A stretch of 64,000 nucleotides of DNA from Diphasiastrum complanatum (Eukaryota; Streptophyta; Lycopodiopsida; Lycopodiales; Lycopodiaceae), in assembly GCA_029204225.1 (NCBI GenBank), contig CM055096.1, positions 64,407,370 through 64,471,369 of the forward strand. Reading direction: 5' to 3'. Positions 47,087 through 58,452 of this stretch are shown here, one piece after another; positions within the stretch are counted from its first letter, which is position 1, and every line of letters begins with the position of its first letter. The position numbers were made by a program, and so were the translations under genes. The notes beneath the pieces are model-generated. The model worked only from the letters and a program-made list of their open reading frames with translations. It had not been told where the DNA came from and made no database searches.

Positions 47087-48009
47087 TAATCACTAGTTAC
47101 TAGTATGATCTATCTACTATCATCATTCATGTTTGTTCAATTGCATAAGTTTTTGTTTGCAGCTCTAAAATAAAACTAATAATTAAAAAACAAAACAAAC
47201 CGGTTCGAACTGTTTTCTGATTCAAACCAGCGGAGCTGGTTCGAATCAATTTGAACCAGACGAAGTGGCTGGAAACACTACTTAATGATAAAGCCCCCTC
47301 CATCCCTGGCCACACGCACGCGCTGGTCCGCGACCCTCCCCCCCCCCAACCCCACACACACACAAAAAAAAAAAATGAGCGCATATTTCATGTCACAAAA
47401 TGTCTGCATGATTAGGTCCTGGAGCTCCAGGTGTTAGGATTTATAAAACCTAATAACTAAATTTCTGCACCATTGACAATTTTATCTCACCTAAAATTAT
47501 CAAGCATAGCAAGAATAAGATAGCAAAGAGAATGTTCCTTACAGCATGATCACAAGAACAAAAAATTTTTATGCCATTCTACAGAGAGAATCTTGCCTTT
47601 GCCTGAGTGATAGCAATTTTGAAAACAGCAGTTTTTAAGGCTAACATTTGACAACCATGACTGAAGGCTCCTTAGTAGCATATGCTTTAACCAGCAAAGG
47701 AGCAGAAAGCCAGATGCGATGTACAACACCACACCTTACTTATGGAATGAAACTTAAACAGTGCTAGTAGCACTGCACTCACTAAGAAGGTGCACACAAG
47801 AAGAATATACAAACAATTTTACTGGCAAGCCCCATACTGTGTAACACTGTGTATGAATATTGCACCAGACATAAAAAAAATCTTACTGAAATATTTTGAA
47901 AGGGTAAAGATTGCACTCCTAGTGAGACAATGTTCAATAAAACTAAAAGAATAGACACATTCCACACAAACAATAAAATTATGACGACCAAACCTAATAT
48001 TGGCAATGT
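46336..48009. other. Intergenic DNA downstream of the GOS11-type gene, with a (GA)n tract
   Basis: A 54-base (GA)n at 47030-47083 is the only clear feature. A C/A-rich stretch occurs near 47337-47373. No coding domain was found, and the ORF at 46496-46714 is unremarkable. The 3' UTR of the SNARE gene probably lies in 47800-48009. Confidence 0.5.
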
Positions 48010-51000
48010 TTACTTCGAGATTGTGTAGAGAATTAAAATGATGATACAGACAGCTGCTACAAAGGATAATATTATGGTGTCCCTGGACTTTCTTCGCTTG
48101 ATATCGGTCAGAACTTTGTTTACCTACAAAAACAGTCATCACTCAGCTATAATGTGGATCAAACGAAAGTTACATATACAGGACACATACTACTAAAACT
48201 TCTCATAAGTTTAACACATTAATAGAGCTCTCCAAGAAAGGAATGGTGTACGAACTAAAAGTGCTCCAGTTGATTAAGGGGCAGAAACAAGTCTCACTGA
48301 TGGAAGTCTTGCACCAACAGTCTTGATCTTGGAATTAATGTCCCCAAAAACACTCCTTTGAAAGGTCAAAACATTGAATGCAGCTTGCGCTTGATTAATG
48401 ACCGAATCCATCTGCAAAGTTAAGATAAACCTTGGACATCAGTACCCTGTGAATAAGGAATACGTTTTCCACTCAGCTGTTGGGCACAAGTAATTACATT
48501 TCAACTTAGCTTTTCAAGGTCTAGTAGATCAGCAACATTGTGGATAAAATCATTTAGAGAACCCTGGAATTGAGATACTGCATTGAAAAGTTCAAGCTAT
48601 AAATGCATGTTACTTATAATCTTATATGGATCTCAGTCCCGAGTTCCTGAAGCAACTAGGCTTTTTAGAACCATGAACCCCTATGAACTAACTGCTTTTG
48701 CTACCTATTTAACATGAGGTTGTCGGCCTGTAATTCCGTAAGTGCCTCCAAGAATCATGCACAGTAATTTCTCAAAATGATCCATGACAGACACAGATAA
48801 AGTGTCCAAACTTACAAAAACTGGTATCAAAAACATACAGAACCATTTCCTAAAAACTCACAACGGGGACCTGCTATTTCCTACTTCAGCTAGCGAAATT
48901 GTTGGGCCTTCTTCAAAGAACCTACTTCCTTATTTGTTCCAAGCTCTGCATCCAGCATAAGGGTCTGCATCTAGGTATAAAGATACAGTGTACACTAGCA
49001 TAAGCACTCCTATACTTTCTATACTTAAAGATGATGTGCACCGTTTCCAGACCAAATGGGTAATTTGCATGTTACAAGAGCCCCAATTCCCAAAACTTGG
49101 TTTATTGTTGCTTATAACAGCTCGTGATGGATCAAAAAGACACCATTAAATCAAGGGGCTTACAGGTAACATAAGCAGCGTAGCATCTATTTGAACTTTG
49201 TAAGCTCAAGATCCCTCGAAGTTGATCACTCTATGACCAACCTCTAGTGACAACCGCCAAAATGGGGCTATTCTTTTTTTTAGACATCAAATTTGAGCTA
49301 TCCCATGTGATGTTGGTCAATTATGACCACTCAATGAGCTACGTGAAGTGATAGGGACCAACATCGAGTTGTTTCATATGCAAGCATCGACTTCAATAAC
49401 GTGAATGTCCTAAACTTGCGATTCCTCTAACCTGATCACTCAATGGAGATGAGGGCCAATATTGCGCTATCTCAATTGATAGACAGCAATTTTGAGCTAT
49501 ATCACATGGTAGGAGTCAATTCCATTGATTAGAGATTAAAAATAATTAATTTAAATCTACAAACCTTGATATTGGTCGATTTTCATCACTCGAAATGCAA
49601 TTATGTGCTGCTAGAGATGTGACAAAAATCCAACAGAACAGACAGAGAACAGAGAGGGACACACTTACACATGTTCGTGCTGTTTCGCACACATACAAAA
49701 GGTTATTTCCCTTTATTAATAGAAATACCCTGCTGATATGTTATACATAGTTGCCATATGATGCCATACCATCGATCTCGCCAATAGAGTTAATACAGTA
49801 GTGACTGGTCTCACCATTTCATCATTTTGAGTGTGCATGCTAATCCCATCTAAAGAGGTGACATGACCCAATCCTTATCTGTTTTTTTGTTTGAAAATAA
49901 AGTCAAATTGCTGTAGATTTGGCTTATTGCCAAGATACGATCTTAGACATAGCCCTGAGGATCATTTGAGTTGCCGAAGCGTCAAAGAGAGTTCTCACTG
50001 TAACTCACAATATCCTTGGCTTGTCTTCTGCACCATATTAAGGCTTACTCACGAGAAACTTATAAAGGTAATTGAAACATAATCCATGTCACTTTATCTG
50101 CTGAATCTTACGGATTTAGGTAAAATATAACATTTTCTCAATCGGGATACAACTCTTTGTACTGAGAACAAATGATTATGTTAAAACTTTTGGATTGTAT
50201 CAAATTTCAGAAGACTCATCCTGACTTCTTTAACTTATACAGAAATTATTGAGTTAAACCATTAACTTTATTTTGCAAAATTCTGTAAAATGGTTCACCT
50301 CGGAGATGCTACTCCTGAGTAATCTGTCATCCTGACTTCTTTAACTTATACAGAAATGATTGAGTTAAGCCATTGATTTTATTTTGCAAAATTCTGTAAA
50401 ACGGTTCACCTCGAAGATGCTACTCCTGAGTAATCTGTCCTTTCCTTGAAAACTAACATTCTATCTAGGCTTCTGAACTTAGACCTCTTGTTTAAATTTG
50501 ATTCTACTATTGTTCTTTTAAAGGATGGCTATCGTTTGGTTTTAGCTAAGCTTATTCCTGCTAGTATTCTCTTCAACTTCACTGTAAATTTATCAATAAG
50601 AGAATAAACTGATCAAAGACCAAATCGTACTATTAAACAGTGGTTTCATAGTGAGAAAACCATATTTGACAAGAACATGAGGCTAGAACTTGATTTGCAT
50701 GCACAAATGTTTGTTAGTCAATGGTAACAAACACGAAGAAGAAAAAACCGTATCACGAGCTTCCTCTTTTCTCAAGTAAATTTTGTTTTTTCTCTTCTTA
50801 ACTTACCCAATCAAGCATGCAAATTACAATCTTGCACGGAACTGGTTCACATTAATTTTGAACAAATTGAAAAAAATGCTCTTTCAAGGATGGTAAACCA
50901 AATACTTGAAATCTTGCAAAGAAAGGTTATTTTCTTTCAAGACTTTAAAATTTATTTAACCCCTTAAACTGCAAGGGAAATCTAGTTCATATTCACGATC

Positions 51001-54000
51001 TTGACCATTTTTCCACTTGCTAAGAAAAGTCTATAGGATGTCACTTTTTCTATCCTTTTCTTCGCCAGTATATATAGGCATTTATTTAAGCGTGATTGTG
51101 TGAATGATTCTAGCTTTTGAATCATCTGATGCAGCAACCTCATGTAGCAAACCAACTCTTCATTTTTTGAAGGGGTTACAGCATATCCCAATCCCTCATA
51201 GCAAATGACCTAAACTTGACTACATGGGTCATCTACTACGGAGCTACACCTTAAGTGAACTAATTTAAGTGTGTAAAAGTGGAGGGGACATTGAAGTTGC
51301 AAAAGGTTGGCTAGCTTCAAGTCTCCTCAACTATGAGCCCCATCTGCACAACAAGGGCCAAAGTTTCCTCAACTTTCACCAAGATTAAGCTTGTTACTTT
51401 TTTCCTATGAGTGTTTAAATGTTTGTTCTGAAAGTTTGAAAAGCAAGTGGTCAAGTCCAATGGTGGCAATCTTGGGACGTTCCTGGAAGTTCCGACCCGA
51501 TTTCCCTGAAGCCCTTTCTGAGGCCGGACTTCGAATGGAGATTCTGTGCTCCATACTCAACAACCGGTTTAGTTTTCCCATGCCCTAATACGGTTCTTTC
51601 CAGCACAAACCCTATTTCTGAACAAACAACGCCAGAAATGAGCAACAATGGAATAGTCCAGTCTGTATCGGTCCGGTCCGGTCCGTATCGGGTCCACAAA
51701 CCTATGACCACTAGATTTCTAGATGTTGTTGACCGATTCTGACCCGTTCCTGGAAGTTCTGGCCCGATTTCCCTGAAGACCTTTTTGAGGCCGGACCTCA
51801 AATGGAGATTCCGGGCTCTATACCAGACTGTTTAGCGTCCAGTATGTTTCTGCTGGTACCCCTCGACGTTGCTCACTGGCCAGAACAAAAAGCAAGAGAA
51901 ATCGACTCCATTCGGAGACACTTGACCTATGGACAAGAAATTGGAAATCTAGTCCATTTCCCATGCCCTAATAGGGTTCTTTCCAGCACGACGACTGTTT
52001 CTAGGCTAACGACGTCAGAATTGACCAAAAATGGATCCGTCTCTCCGTATCGGGTTCACACACCTGTGACCACCTCCTGTCTAGATTTTCGGACGTTGTT
52101 GACCTATTCTGATTTGTTTCTAGGAGTTTCGGCCCACTTTCCCTAAAGCCCTTTTCAGGGCTGTTTGGATAAATTGGACCCTTGGACGAAAAACTAGAAA
52201 ACTTGTCTATTTCCCATGCCTTAATAGGCTTCTATCCGGCAGGAACCCTTGTTTCTGGGCAAATGACACCGGAAATGAGCAACAATGGATCCATCCGGTT
52301 TGTATCGAGTTCACGAACCTGTGACCACCTCCCGTCTGGAGTTTCGGACGTTGTCGACTGATTCCGACCCGTTCCTAGAAGTTTCGACACGCTTTCCCTG
52401 AAGCCCTCCGAGGCTGGACTTTGAATGGGGGTTCCGGGCTCTTTGACTGACCATTCAGCGTACCGTCTGTTCCTACCGGTTCCCTCGACATTGCCCACTA
52501 GCCAAAACAGAAAGCAGTAGAGACTGACTCCGTTCAAATAAACTGGACCATTGGACGAAAAACCGAAAAACTAGTCCATTTCCCATGCCCTAATAGGCTT
52601 CTTTTCAACATGAACCCTGCTTCTGGAAAACGATGCTAGAAATGAGCAGCAATGGATCCATCTGGTCTGTATCAAGTTCACGAACCAGATGGTGGTCAGC
52701 AGTACCCTCAGACTCACCCTCAGCAGAACCCAGGGCTCAGCTAGAAATCAGCAATGGTGTAGCTCAGCCCGGGGCCTGGCTCTACCTCTGGTGCTAGATG
52801 GCGGACTTTGAGTCTACGAGAACCGGCACCTCTGGAGGATCTACCAGCCTGACTAGATGTCTCTCCACCTGAACCCCTGGCAACCCTTGAACCCCTGCAA
52901 ATGCCTAAACCTCTGGGTCTTCCGCATGAGCTCTGAGTTTGGAATAGATACGGTGAAACATAAGGCTTCGTAGGAGGTGGAGGTGTCGGCACTGCTGTGG
53001 GGTGACCTGCTGATTTGGCCGATGCATGACGTATTGCTGCTGCCATCCCCATCGTGGTGATGCTCTCTGTATATTGGTGTCGAGTGAAAACCTCATAGTG
53101 GTGCCTAATCATGCCCCAGCTGACATGAATGTTGGACGTGATGCTGGCAATGGTGGTCGTGACAGTGCATGCAGTGTTGCAGCTGGTGACTATCTCCCCA
53201 ATAGAATGTCCATCATGGTGGGTCTAGCCTGACTACCGGTGGTCTCACCCAAACCAAATAGTACTGCGTGGGCCCCAGCTTGGGTCGCTGCATCTGAATC
53301 ATCACCAATAGGCAACTCGTCATCAAAGGGGAACTGCTCAGAGGGAAGAATGGAGTCGCCCCCCATGCCAAACATCCCCTAGGCTCTCTCTCAGTGCAAA
53401 CATCCTGAGATTCGTCCACAAGTCTGGACGGTTAGAATCACTCTCGGCAGCACTCTCAGCAGACAACTCCACATCAAGGGCCCTCAACAACTGGGAGTCC
53501 AAGTCCTCCAATCCATCCCTGGAACCATCCATGTCCTCAAAAGTATATGCCTCTGGCACTGCCCTTGCCCCAAACCCTGCATCATGATGAAACCCTGTAC
53601 CAATCCTGCATGTCCTATTCCGTATCCTGCCCCAAAGTCTTGGGAGCCTACTTATCCCTGATAATACCTAGGTATTGCTGATTCACTGATTCACAGGGAC
53701 AGGCCTATGCTCTGAGATCTTAGAGATAGCAAGTTATGCTTTGCATTAAGGCTGTTAGCTGATCCTTGATAGGTTGTTCAAGGCTTGCTCAACATGTTGA
53801 AAATTATCGAATTGGTGCCTATTGGGCACCTTAAGGGTTGCCAAACCTCCTACCGGTCCACTGTCCATTATAGAAACAATCAACTATGCGAGTAGGTAAC
53901 TATAAGGCCAATCAATGGAGTGCGTGATAAGTTTGTAGTTCACAGACATTACATTCTATGAGACCTTAGAAATAACTAACGCCTTTGGCTTTTCAGCTTT

Positions 54001-56181
54001 GGCTGTCAAAGGGAAGATTGTGTTCGTGATCAATGTGAGTATCTACTGTTAGTTAAAGGGCTCTAAAAGTAGTTGTTGCATATATAGTTGCTTTGAGGGT
54101 ATGAACTGCTAAATGCAAAAAATTGCAATTTTATTGCGAATTTTTTTAGCGTCTCGTAGCGTGACCCACCCCCCCCCCCCCCCCCGGGAACGCGTTATTT
54201 TGTAATACACCTAATTTCACAAATTTAAATTGAAAAGTCAGTGATGTCATAAGGTAAATTTACAAAAAATATACATGCAAAAAGGACAAAGGATCTATTT
54301 ACAAACAATAATATAGCATTTAATAAACAAATAATCTTAGCCAAACAACATTGCTTATGTCTCATTAGTACCCAAGCAAAAGGATCCGTATTCTCTTAGG
54401 TAGACCAGGTGTTGGCTAAGAAGCGAATGATAATCATCAGCATGAGGAGAAAAATAATAAAAATAATGATAATAATTCAAATAAAAAACAAGGACCATAA
54501 TATGTAGACAAGAGTTATCAAGACACAGAAAAAATAGAAAAACTTATCTTCACAATTACCCTATCATGCCCCACAATTTATACAACACAATAGAAATAAT
54601 ACTTAAACTTGTAAGGTCACTTTCAAAACTATGAGTGGCACAAAATCTCTGACAAAATTTAGTCTTAAGTGAGATGTGTGAAGCAATATTAAACTAATTC
54701 TTCAGCATCCTGCCCATGCTATCCTAAAAGTATTGTCATGAAGAGAACAACTCAAATAAAAATTCAAAAAGCAAGATTTAGTTTCTGTCAACATTATAAC
54801 CAATAAGATGACTTAAATCCTTACAAGCCAAACACATAATACAAAAACATCTTCAATGGTCTGAGGCTTGAGCTTCAACAGGACACAAGCCAAAAACATA
54901 GTACAAAAACATCTTCAATGGTCTGAGGCTTGAGCTTCAACCTGTCCTGTTGCCCTGTGCACAGATGCATGTTCACGTAACATAGCCTGATGAAGGGGCT
55001 CGCCATTTCCATCTAAATTTGTCTTTTCCGAATGATGAGTGAATGTCTCTAACAACTGAGCATGCTGCCTGCTGGCTCTTGCTGATGAGCGTATTCTTCT
55101 GAACTCCTGGACAATTGCAATTAGATGTGACCGTGTCACCAGAAATTTCCATAGTTTTAAGAAAGAGAACATGTTACGTCCTTGAGTATAAATTCCATAT
55201 AGGCGCTCTACTCAACTATGCAATATCATCTTCTAAATGAGAGCTTTGACTAACACAAGTCAGTTTCAACATCGCCTAGAGCTTACTTGACTTAGTTCAT
55301 GAAGAATGTCTCCGTGTCTAGCCAAGGTATGAGAAAGCACTTCAGAGCCTGCAGACGAAACTACTGTTTGCATGTTTTTGTTAACATGTTGTAGCTGTTG
55401 GAGTAGCTCTTCAATTTCGGCCTCATTCTTCTCAACCTGATCTTCTCCCAAGGTAGCACTTGCTCCTCGAAACGATGAAAGCTTGGAATCCAAAGTATTT
55501 TCTAGTTTCCTGGCCTGACGAATTACGATTTTTCAGTTCCTCGACATATTCCATACGGTAATTTGAGTGCTCCACCCTTGAAACTAATGTATTGAATATC
55601 ATTTTAAAATCTAACCGAGGTAAAAGTAATCGAACATGCTTATTAAGTTACGGATCTGCAAAGTAGGTTAGTACGACTAGGAAGACGAGACAGCAAACAG
55701 TTTCAGTTCATTGAAGTTTTTAAATCGGGCTGAAGCCAAGTGAGTCCCCCCCCCCCCCTCCCCTTGTCCAGATTCTTCCAGAAAGGAGAAAAGTGACAAG
55801 AAATGACTAATCGCAAAAATTGTGATACGATTAATCAGGTCACTTAAAGCAAAATGCTACTGTGATTATGGAACGATTGTTAAACATGAAGATTCAAGTT
55901 CCTGATAAAGCCTAAAGAGCCGAAGGGTTAAATCAAGCGATTGGTCATAAGGATGTCATAAACGCCAGGAATGCACAGGAATCGAGAAAACAGGATACAA
56001 ACAAGACTCTGTAGATCGGCAAACATAAGAACCAGGCCAAATCTGCAGCAACCTGAATGAAAAGAAGCAAGCACAAACCTGATCTGCTGCGACAATTTTG
56101 CAAAAAACATACCTGCTTGCGCAGGTTTTCCCAAGATAAGGAGCCAGCGCCTTCGACAACCCCGCGCCCCAGCGCACTCAT
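48010..56181 (-). CDS. Golgi Qb-SNARE GOS11-type (GOS1/GS28 family), five exons
   Basis: Exons on the minus strand: 56181-56113 (start MSALGRG), 55514-55287, 55106-54942, 48411-48298 and 48123-48010. All five junctions are phase 0 with GT/AG borders, giving 229 residues, close to the length of plant GOS11 proteins. Exon 1 ends SWENLRKQ and exon 2 continues ARKLENTLDSKL, matching the family N-terminus; exon 2 ends LARHGDILHELSQ, exon 3 starts EFRRIRSS. Exon 4 has the Qb-SNARE motif (MDSVINQAQAAFNVLTFQRS, Gln172 the likely zero-layer). Exon 5 has the basic IKRRKSRD and a C-terminal anchor at about 209-226. Role: a t-SNARE for vesicle fusion within the Golgi and ER-Golgi traffic. Intron 3 is 6530 bases. 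An in-frame upstream ATG at 56229 would add 16 residues; I prefer 56181 by family length. Splice sites are read by eye, not from transcripts. Confidence 0.9.
50217..50438. repeat. 111-bp tandem duplication in SNARE intron 3
   Basis: catcctgacttctttaact begins at 50217 and again at 50328. The two units match closely from there to ctactcctgagtaatctgtc. Confidence 0.93.
51475..52690. repeat. GC-rich direct repeats, four degenerate units, in SNARE intron 3
   Basis: The phrase gttcctggaagttccgaccc (and variants, each followed by a ttccctgaagcccttt phrase) occurs at about 51480, 51748, 52117 and 52372, and cccatgccctaata at 51577, 51960, 52213 and 52582. Units are 255-370 bases. Open frames at 51451-51801 and 51802-52146 are built from these repeats and have no recognised domain. 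It is probably the internal or LTR part of an unrecognised repeat element within the intron. Confidence 0.8.
52741..53559 (-). other. Unrecognised GC-rich coding-like region in SNARE intron 3
   Basis: Overlapping minus-strand frames 53559-53338, 53375-53190 and 53112-52741 together read like one protein with frame changes: an acidic stretch (FEDMDGSRDGLEDLDSQLL, DDELPIGDDSDAAT) and then a proline- and glycine/arginine-rich tail (VPTPPPPTKPY, GSGGETSSQAGRSSRGAG). I cannot assign a family. The composition resembles the C-terminal tails of plant hAT-like or other transposon proteins, but that is a guess. It lies next to the GC-rich repeat block and may belong to the same element. Confidence 0.35.
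54823..54946. repeat. 62-bp duplication over the exon 3 donor of the SNARE gene
   Basis: acaagccaaacacataatac at 54823 recurs with two changes at 54885 (period 62). The copy nearest the exon runs to ...gaggcttgagcttcaacctgtcctg and covers the exon 3 end at 54942 and its GT donor. The donor context CAG|GTTGAAG is weaker than usual. Confidence 0.85.
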
Positions 56182-56924
56182 TAAGCCGCCCGCCTTCCGC
56201 TGCCGCCCGCTGGCTGGCAGCGTAGCCACCTACCCTCAACGGATCAACAGAAACAGAAGCAGAAAATTGTATCGATCAGATCAGCGACGAAAGCTTTCGA
56301 GAAATGCTGATAATTCTTGTGAGTCGCCAAAGGGAAATCGAGTAGACAGATCAGCCTGGTGGATGCAGCACAGTTGTTTCTTGGTGAAGGTGAGTCCTGA
56401 CGGGGAATCGGGATCAAGAAACAACAACAGGCCTTGGCAATATAGGCGCCCTTTTATTTTCTTCAGGTTTGGGGCAAAGGCGCCCTGAGCTTTTGCTTTT
56501 TTTCTTTTTCCTTTTGACTGCTTCGTAGGCCTCATGCAAACTGTGAGTGAGAGACTCAAACCTCCATAAATATATTTTGGCCTTGCCTTGCAAAGGCAAT
56601 ACTTGGTATTAGAAGAAAATGGAAGTTCACTTTGAGAATGACGCTAGTGAAGCTTTGTGTAGCCTCTGGCTCGGAGTTCAGGTCAAATATCCTACCACAA
56701 AAGTCTCCAATAAGGCCTTTGTTGAGCTAGATGTTCTTTGCTGCTCAGCTTGTAGCCACTAAGAAAGTGGCATGTCTTCCAATAAGACTTGCTTCCTCCA
56801 TGTCGATCTCTTCTTTAGACTGGTAGATGTCTTATGCCTAAGAAATATTCCACTCGCTGAAGTTGTTGCCACCAAGGCCACCTTCCATGGAGATTCAAAA
56901 AATGTATACATTTGCTTTGTGTTT

Positions 56925-57590
56925 ATTGCACAAGCTTATGAGGTTTTAAGTGATGTGAAGAGAAAATTTATGATAAGTATGGCGAAGAAGCTCTCGAAGA
57001 AGGGATGGGTGGAGGCTGTGCCTCTCAAAATCTTGACATATTTGAGTCTTCTTTAGCTTCGGTGTTGGAAGTTGATTTGGAGGTTAGTTTCAGCTTCCCT
57101 TGTTGATGTCATGCATGTCTTGGTAAAAATTGTGATGCTTTTGAGGTTTATTGTTTTATTATGTAACCATCTACCTGTTTTTGATGAAATAAAGTTTATT
57201 ATTAGCCATTGAATGGAGGACTATGATCAAATCAATCATTGCAAATTAGTATTTCTAGATGTGAACATCCCGAGAAGGGAATGAGAAATATCCAGCTCTG
57301 TTTGTGAATAGAGGATTTTGACAAAGTTAGTTAATACACATTATGCATAAAGAACACTATTTGATAATTATGAGCTCATGACATGAGAGAGCTGTAAAAA
57401 TACTTGTAATGATTATTTTGTAGAGTACTTCAATTCATTCATGCAGGTGAAAGCAGTACAAGAAGCCACAATAGACAAAGAAGGGTTGAAGATGTAGTTC
57501 ATCTTTTAAAAGATTCCCTGGAAGATATGTATAATGGTACTTCGAAGAAGTTATCCTTGTCAAGGAATGTAATTTTTCTAAATGTAAAAG
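56925..57590 (+). pseudogene. DnaJ (Hsp40 type A) pseudogene, two exon remnants
   Basis: Remnant 1 (56925-57056) reads IAQAYEVLSDVKRKF, then one base out of frame YDKYGEEALEEGMGGG and a DIFESSL end, as in the J-domain and G/F boundary of plant DnaJ type A proteins. Remnant 2 (57447-57590, after an atgcag acceptor and before a gtaatt donor) reads RQRRVEDVVHLLKDSLEDMY, NGTSKKLSLSRNVI, the start of the C-terminal substrate-binding region. A one-base loss near 57573 disrupts the first CXXCXGXG zinc motif. The HPD motif and the rest are missing. The retained introns argue for a duplicated or truncated gene copy, not a retrocopy. It lies divergently beside the SNARE gene. The cochaperone role is family knowledge; this copy is not functional. 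Confidence 0.85.
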
Positions 57591-57667
57591 GTAATTCTTT
57601 AGTGGAAGGATGTTTGTCTATTTTTTGGATATATTTTGGCAGTAGTAGAGTTTTCGTGATTATTTTT
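57591..57667. other. Sequence after the DnaJ remnant
   Basis: No coding sequence recognised; AT-rich. Confidence 0.3.
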
Positions 57668-58452
57668 GGTGTCTCAATTTTTTGCCTATGTGTTCAGATT
57701 GGTCAATGTAGTTGTGCAAAAGTCAACATTGAAGGATTTCTGTGTTTGTAAATTGAAAATGAGTCTATATTTCTGACAATATTTGGTTACATAAAAAAAG
57801 AACATAGCCTGCATTCATAAAAAAAAACACAAATTTATTTATCTATTGCATGTTTGATTGTGAACATGGAGACTATAATAATCACATATGTGAGTAGGAG
57901 ACTTGAAAGCTAATGCATGCCCACAATGTTCTAGTTTTTTCTTGTTCTTATTGTGCTCTCGCATACTTTGAAGAAATATGACAAGTGATAATATATGTTT
58001 GGTGTCTCAAGTTTTTTGCCTATGTGTTCAAGTTGGTCAATGTAGTTTGTGTAAAAGCCAACATTAAAGGATTTCTGTGTTTGTGAATTGAAAATGAGTC
58101 TATGTGTTTGTGAATTGAAAATGAGTCTATACTTCTGACAATATTTGGTTTAGTTCAATGCATGTGCATGCATGCACTCGCAACCTTGCTCATTGTATTG
58201 TGTTGAAAGGCAGGTATGCTTTCTTTTATTACATGAAAAAAAAAAAAAGAGCATAGCCTGCATTCATAGAAAAAAAAAATTATTTGTCTATTGCATGTTT
58301 GATTATGAACATACAGACTATAATAATCACATATGTGAGTAGGAGACTGGAAAGCTAATGCATGCTTGATTCCACAATGTTCTAGTTTTTTCTTCTTCTT
58401 ATTGTGCTCTAGCATACTTGAATGAAGAAATATGACAAGTGACAATATATTT
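57668..58452. repeat. Direct repeat, two diverged copies of about 330-450 bp
   Basis: ttggtgtctcaatttttt (57668) matches ggtgtctcaagttttttg (58001), with matching blocks to the ends (caatatttgg, gcctgcattcata, gcatgtttgat, gtgagtaggagact, ctagttttttctt, tatgacaagtga). Copy 1 runs 57668-57992, copy 2 58000-58452. Copy 2 has an extra insertion near 58146-58230 that includes catgcatgcatg. Confidence 0.8.

Noticed and set aside
55928-56599. Overlapping plus and minus ORFs around the first exon of the SNARE gene (for example 56057-56488 +)
   Set aside because: They overlap the GOS11-type first exon and promoter, show no domain, and conflict with the clear SWENLRKQ reading.
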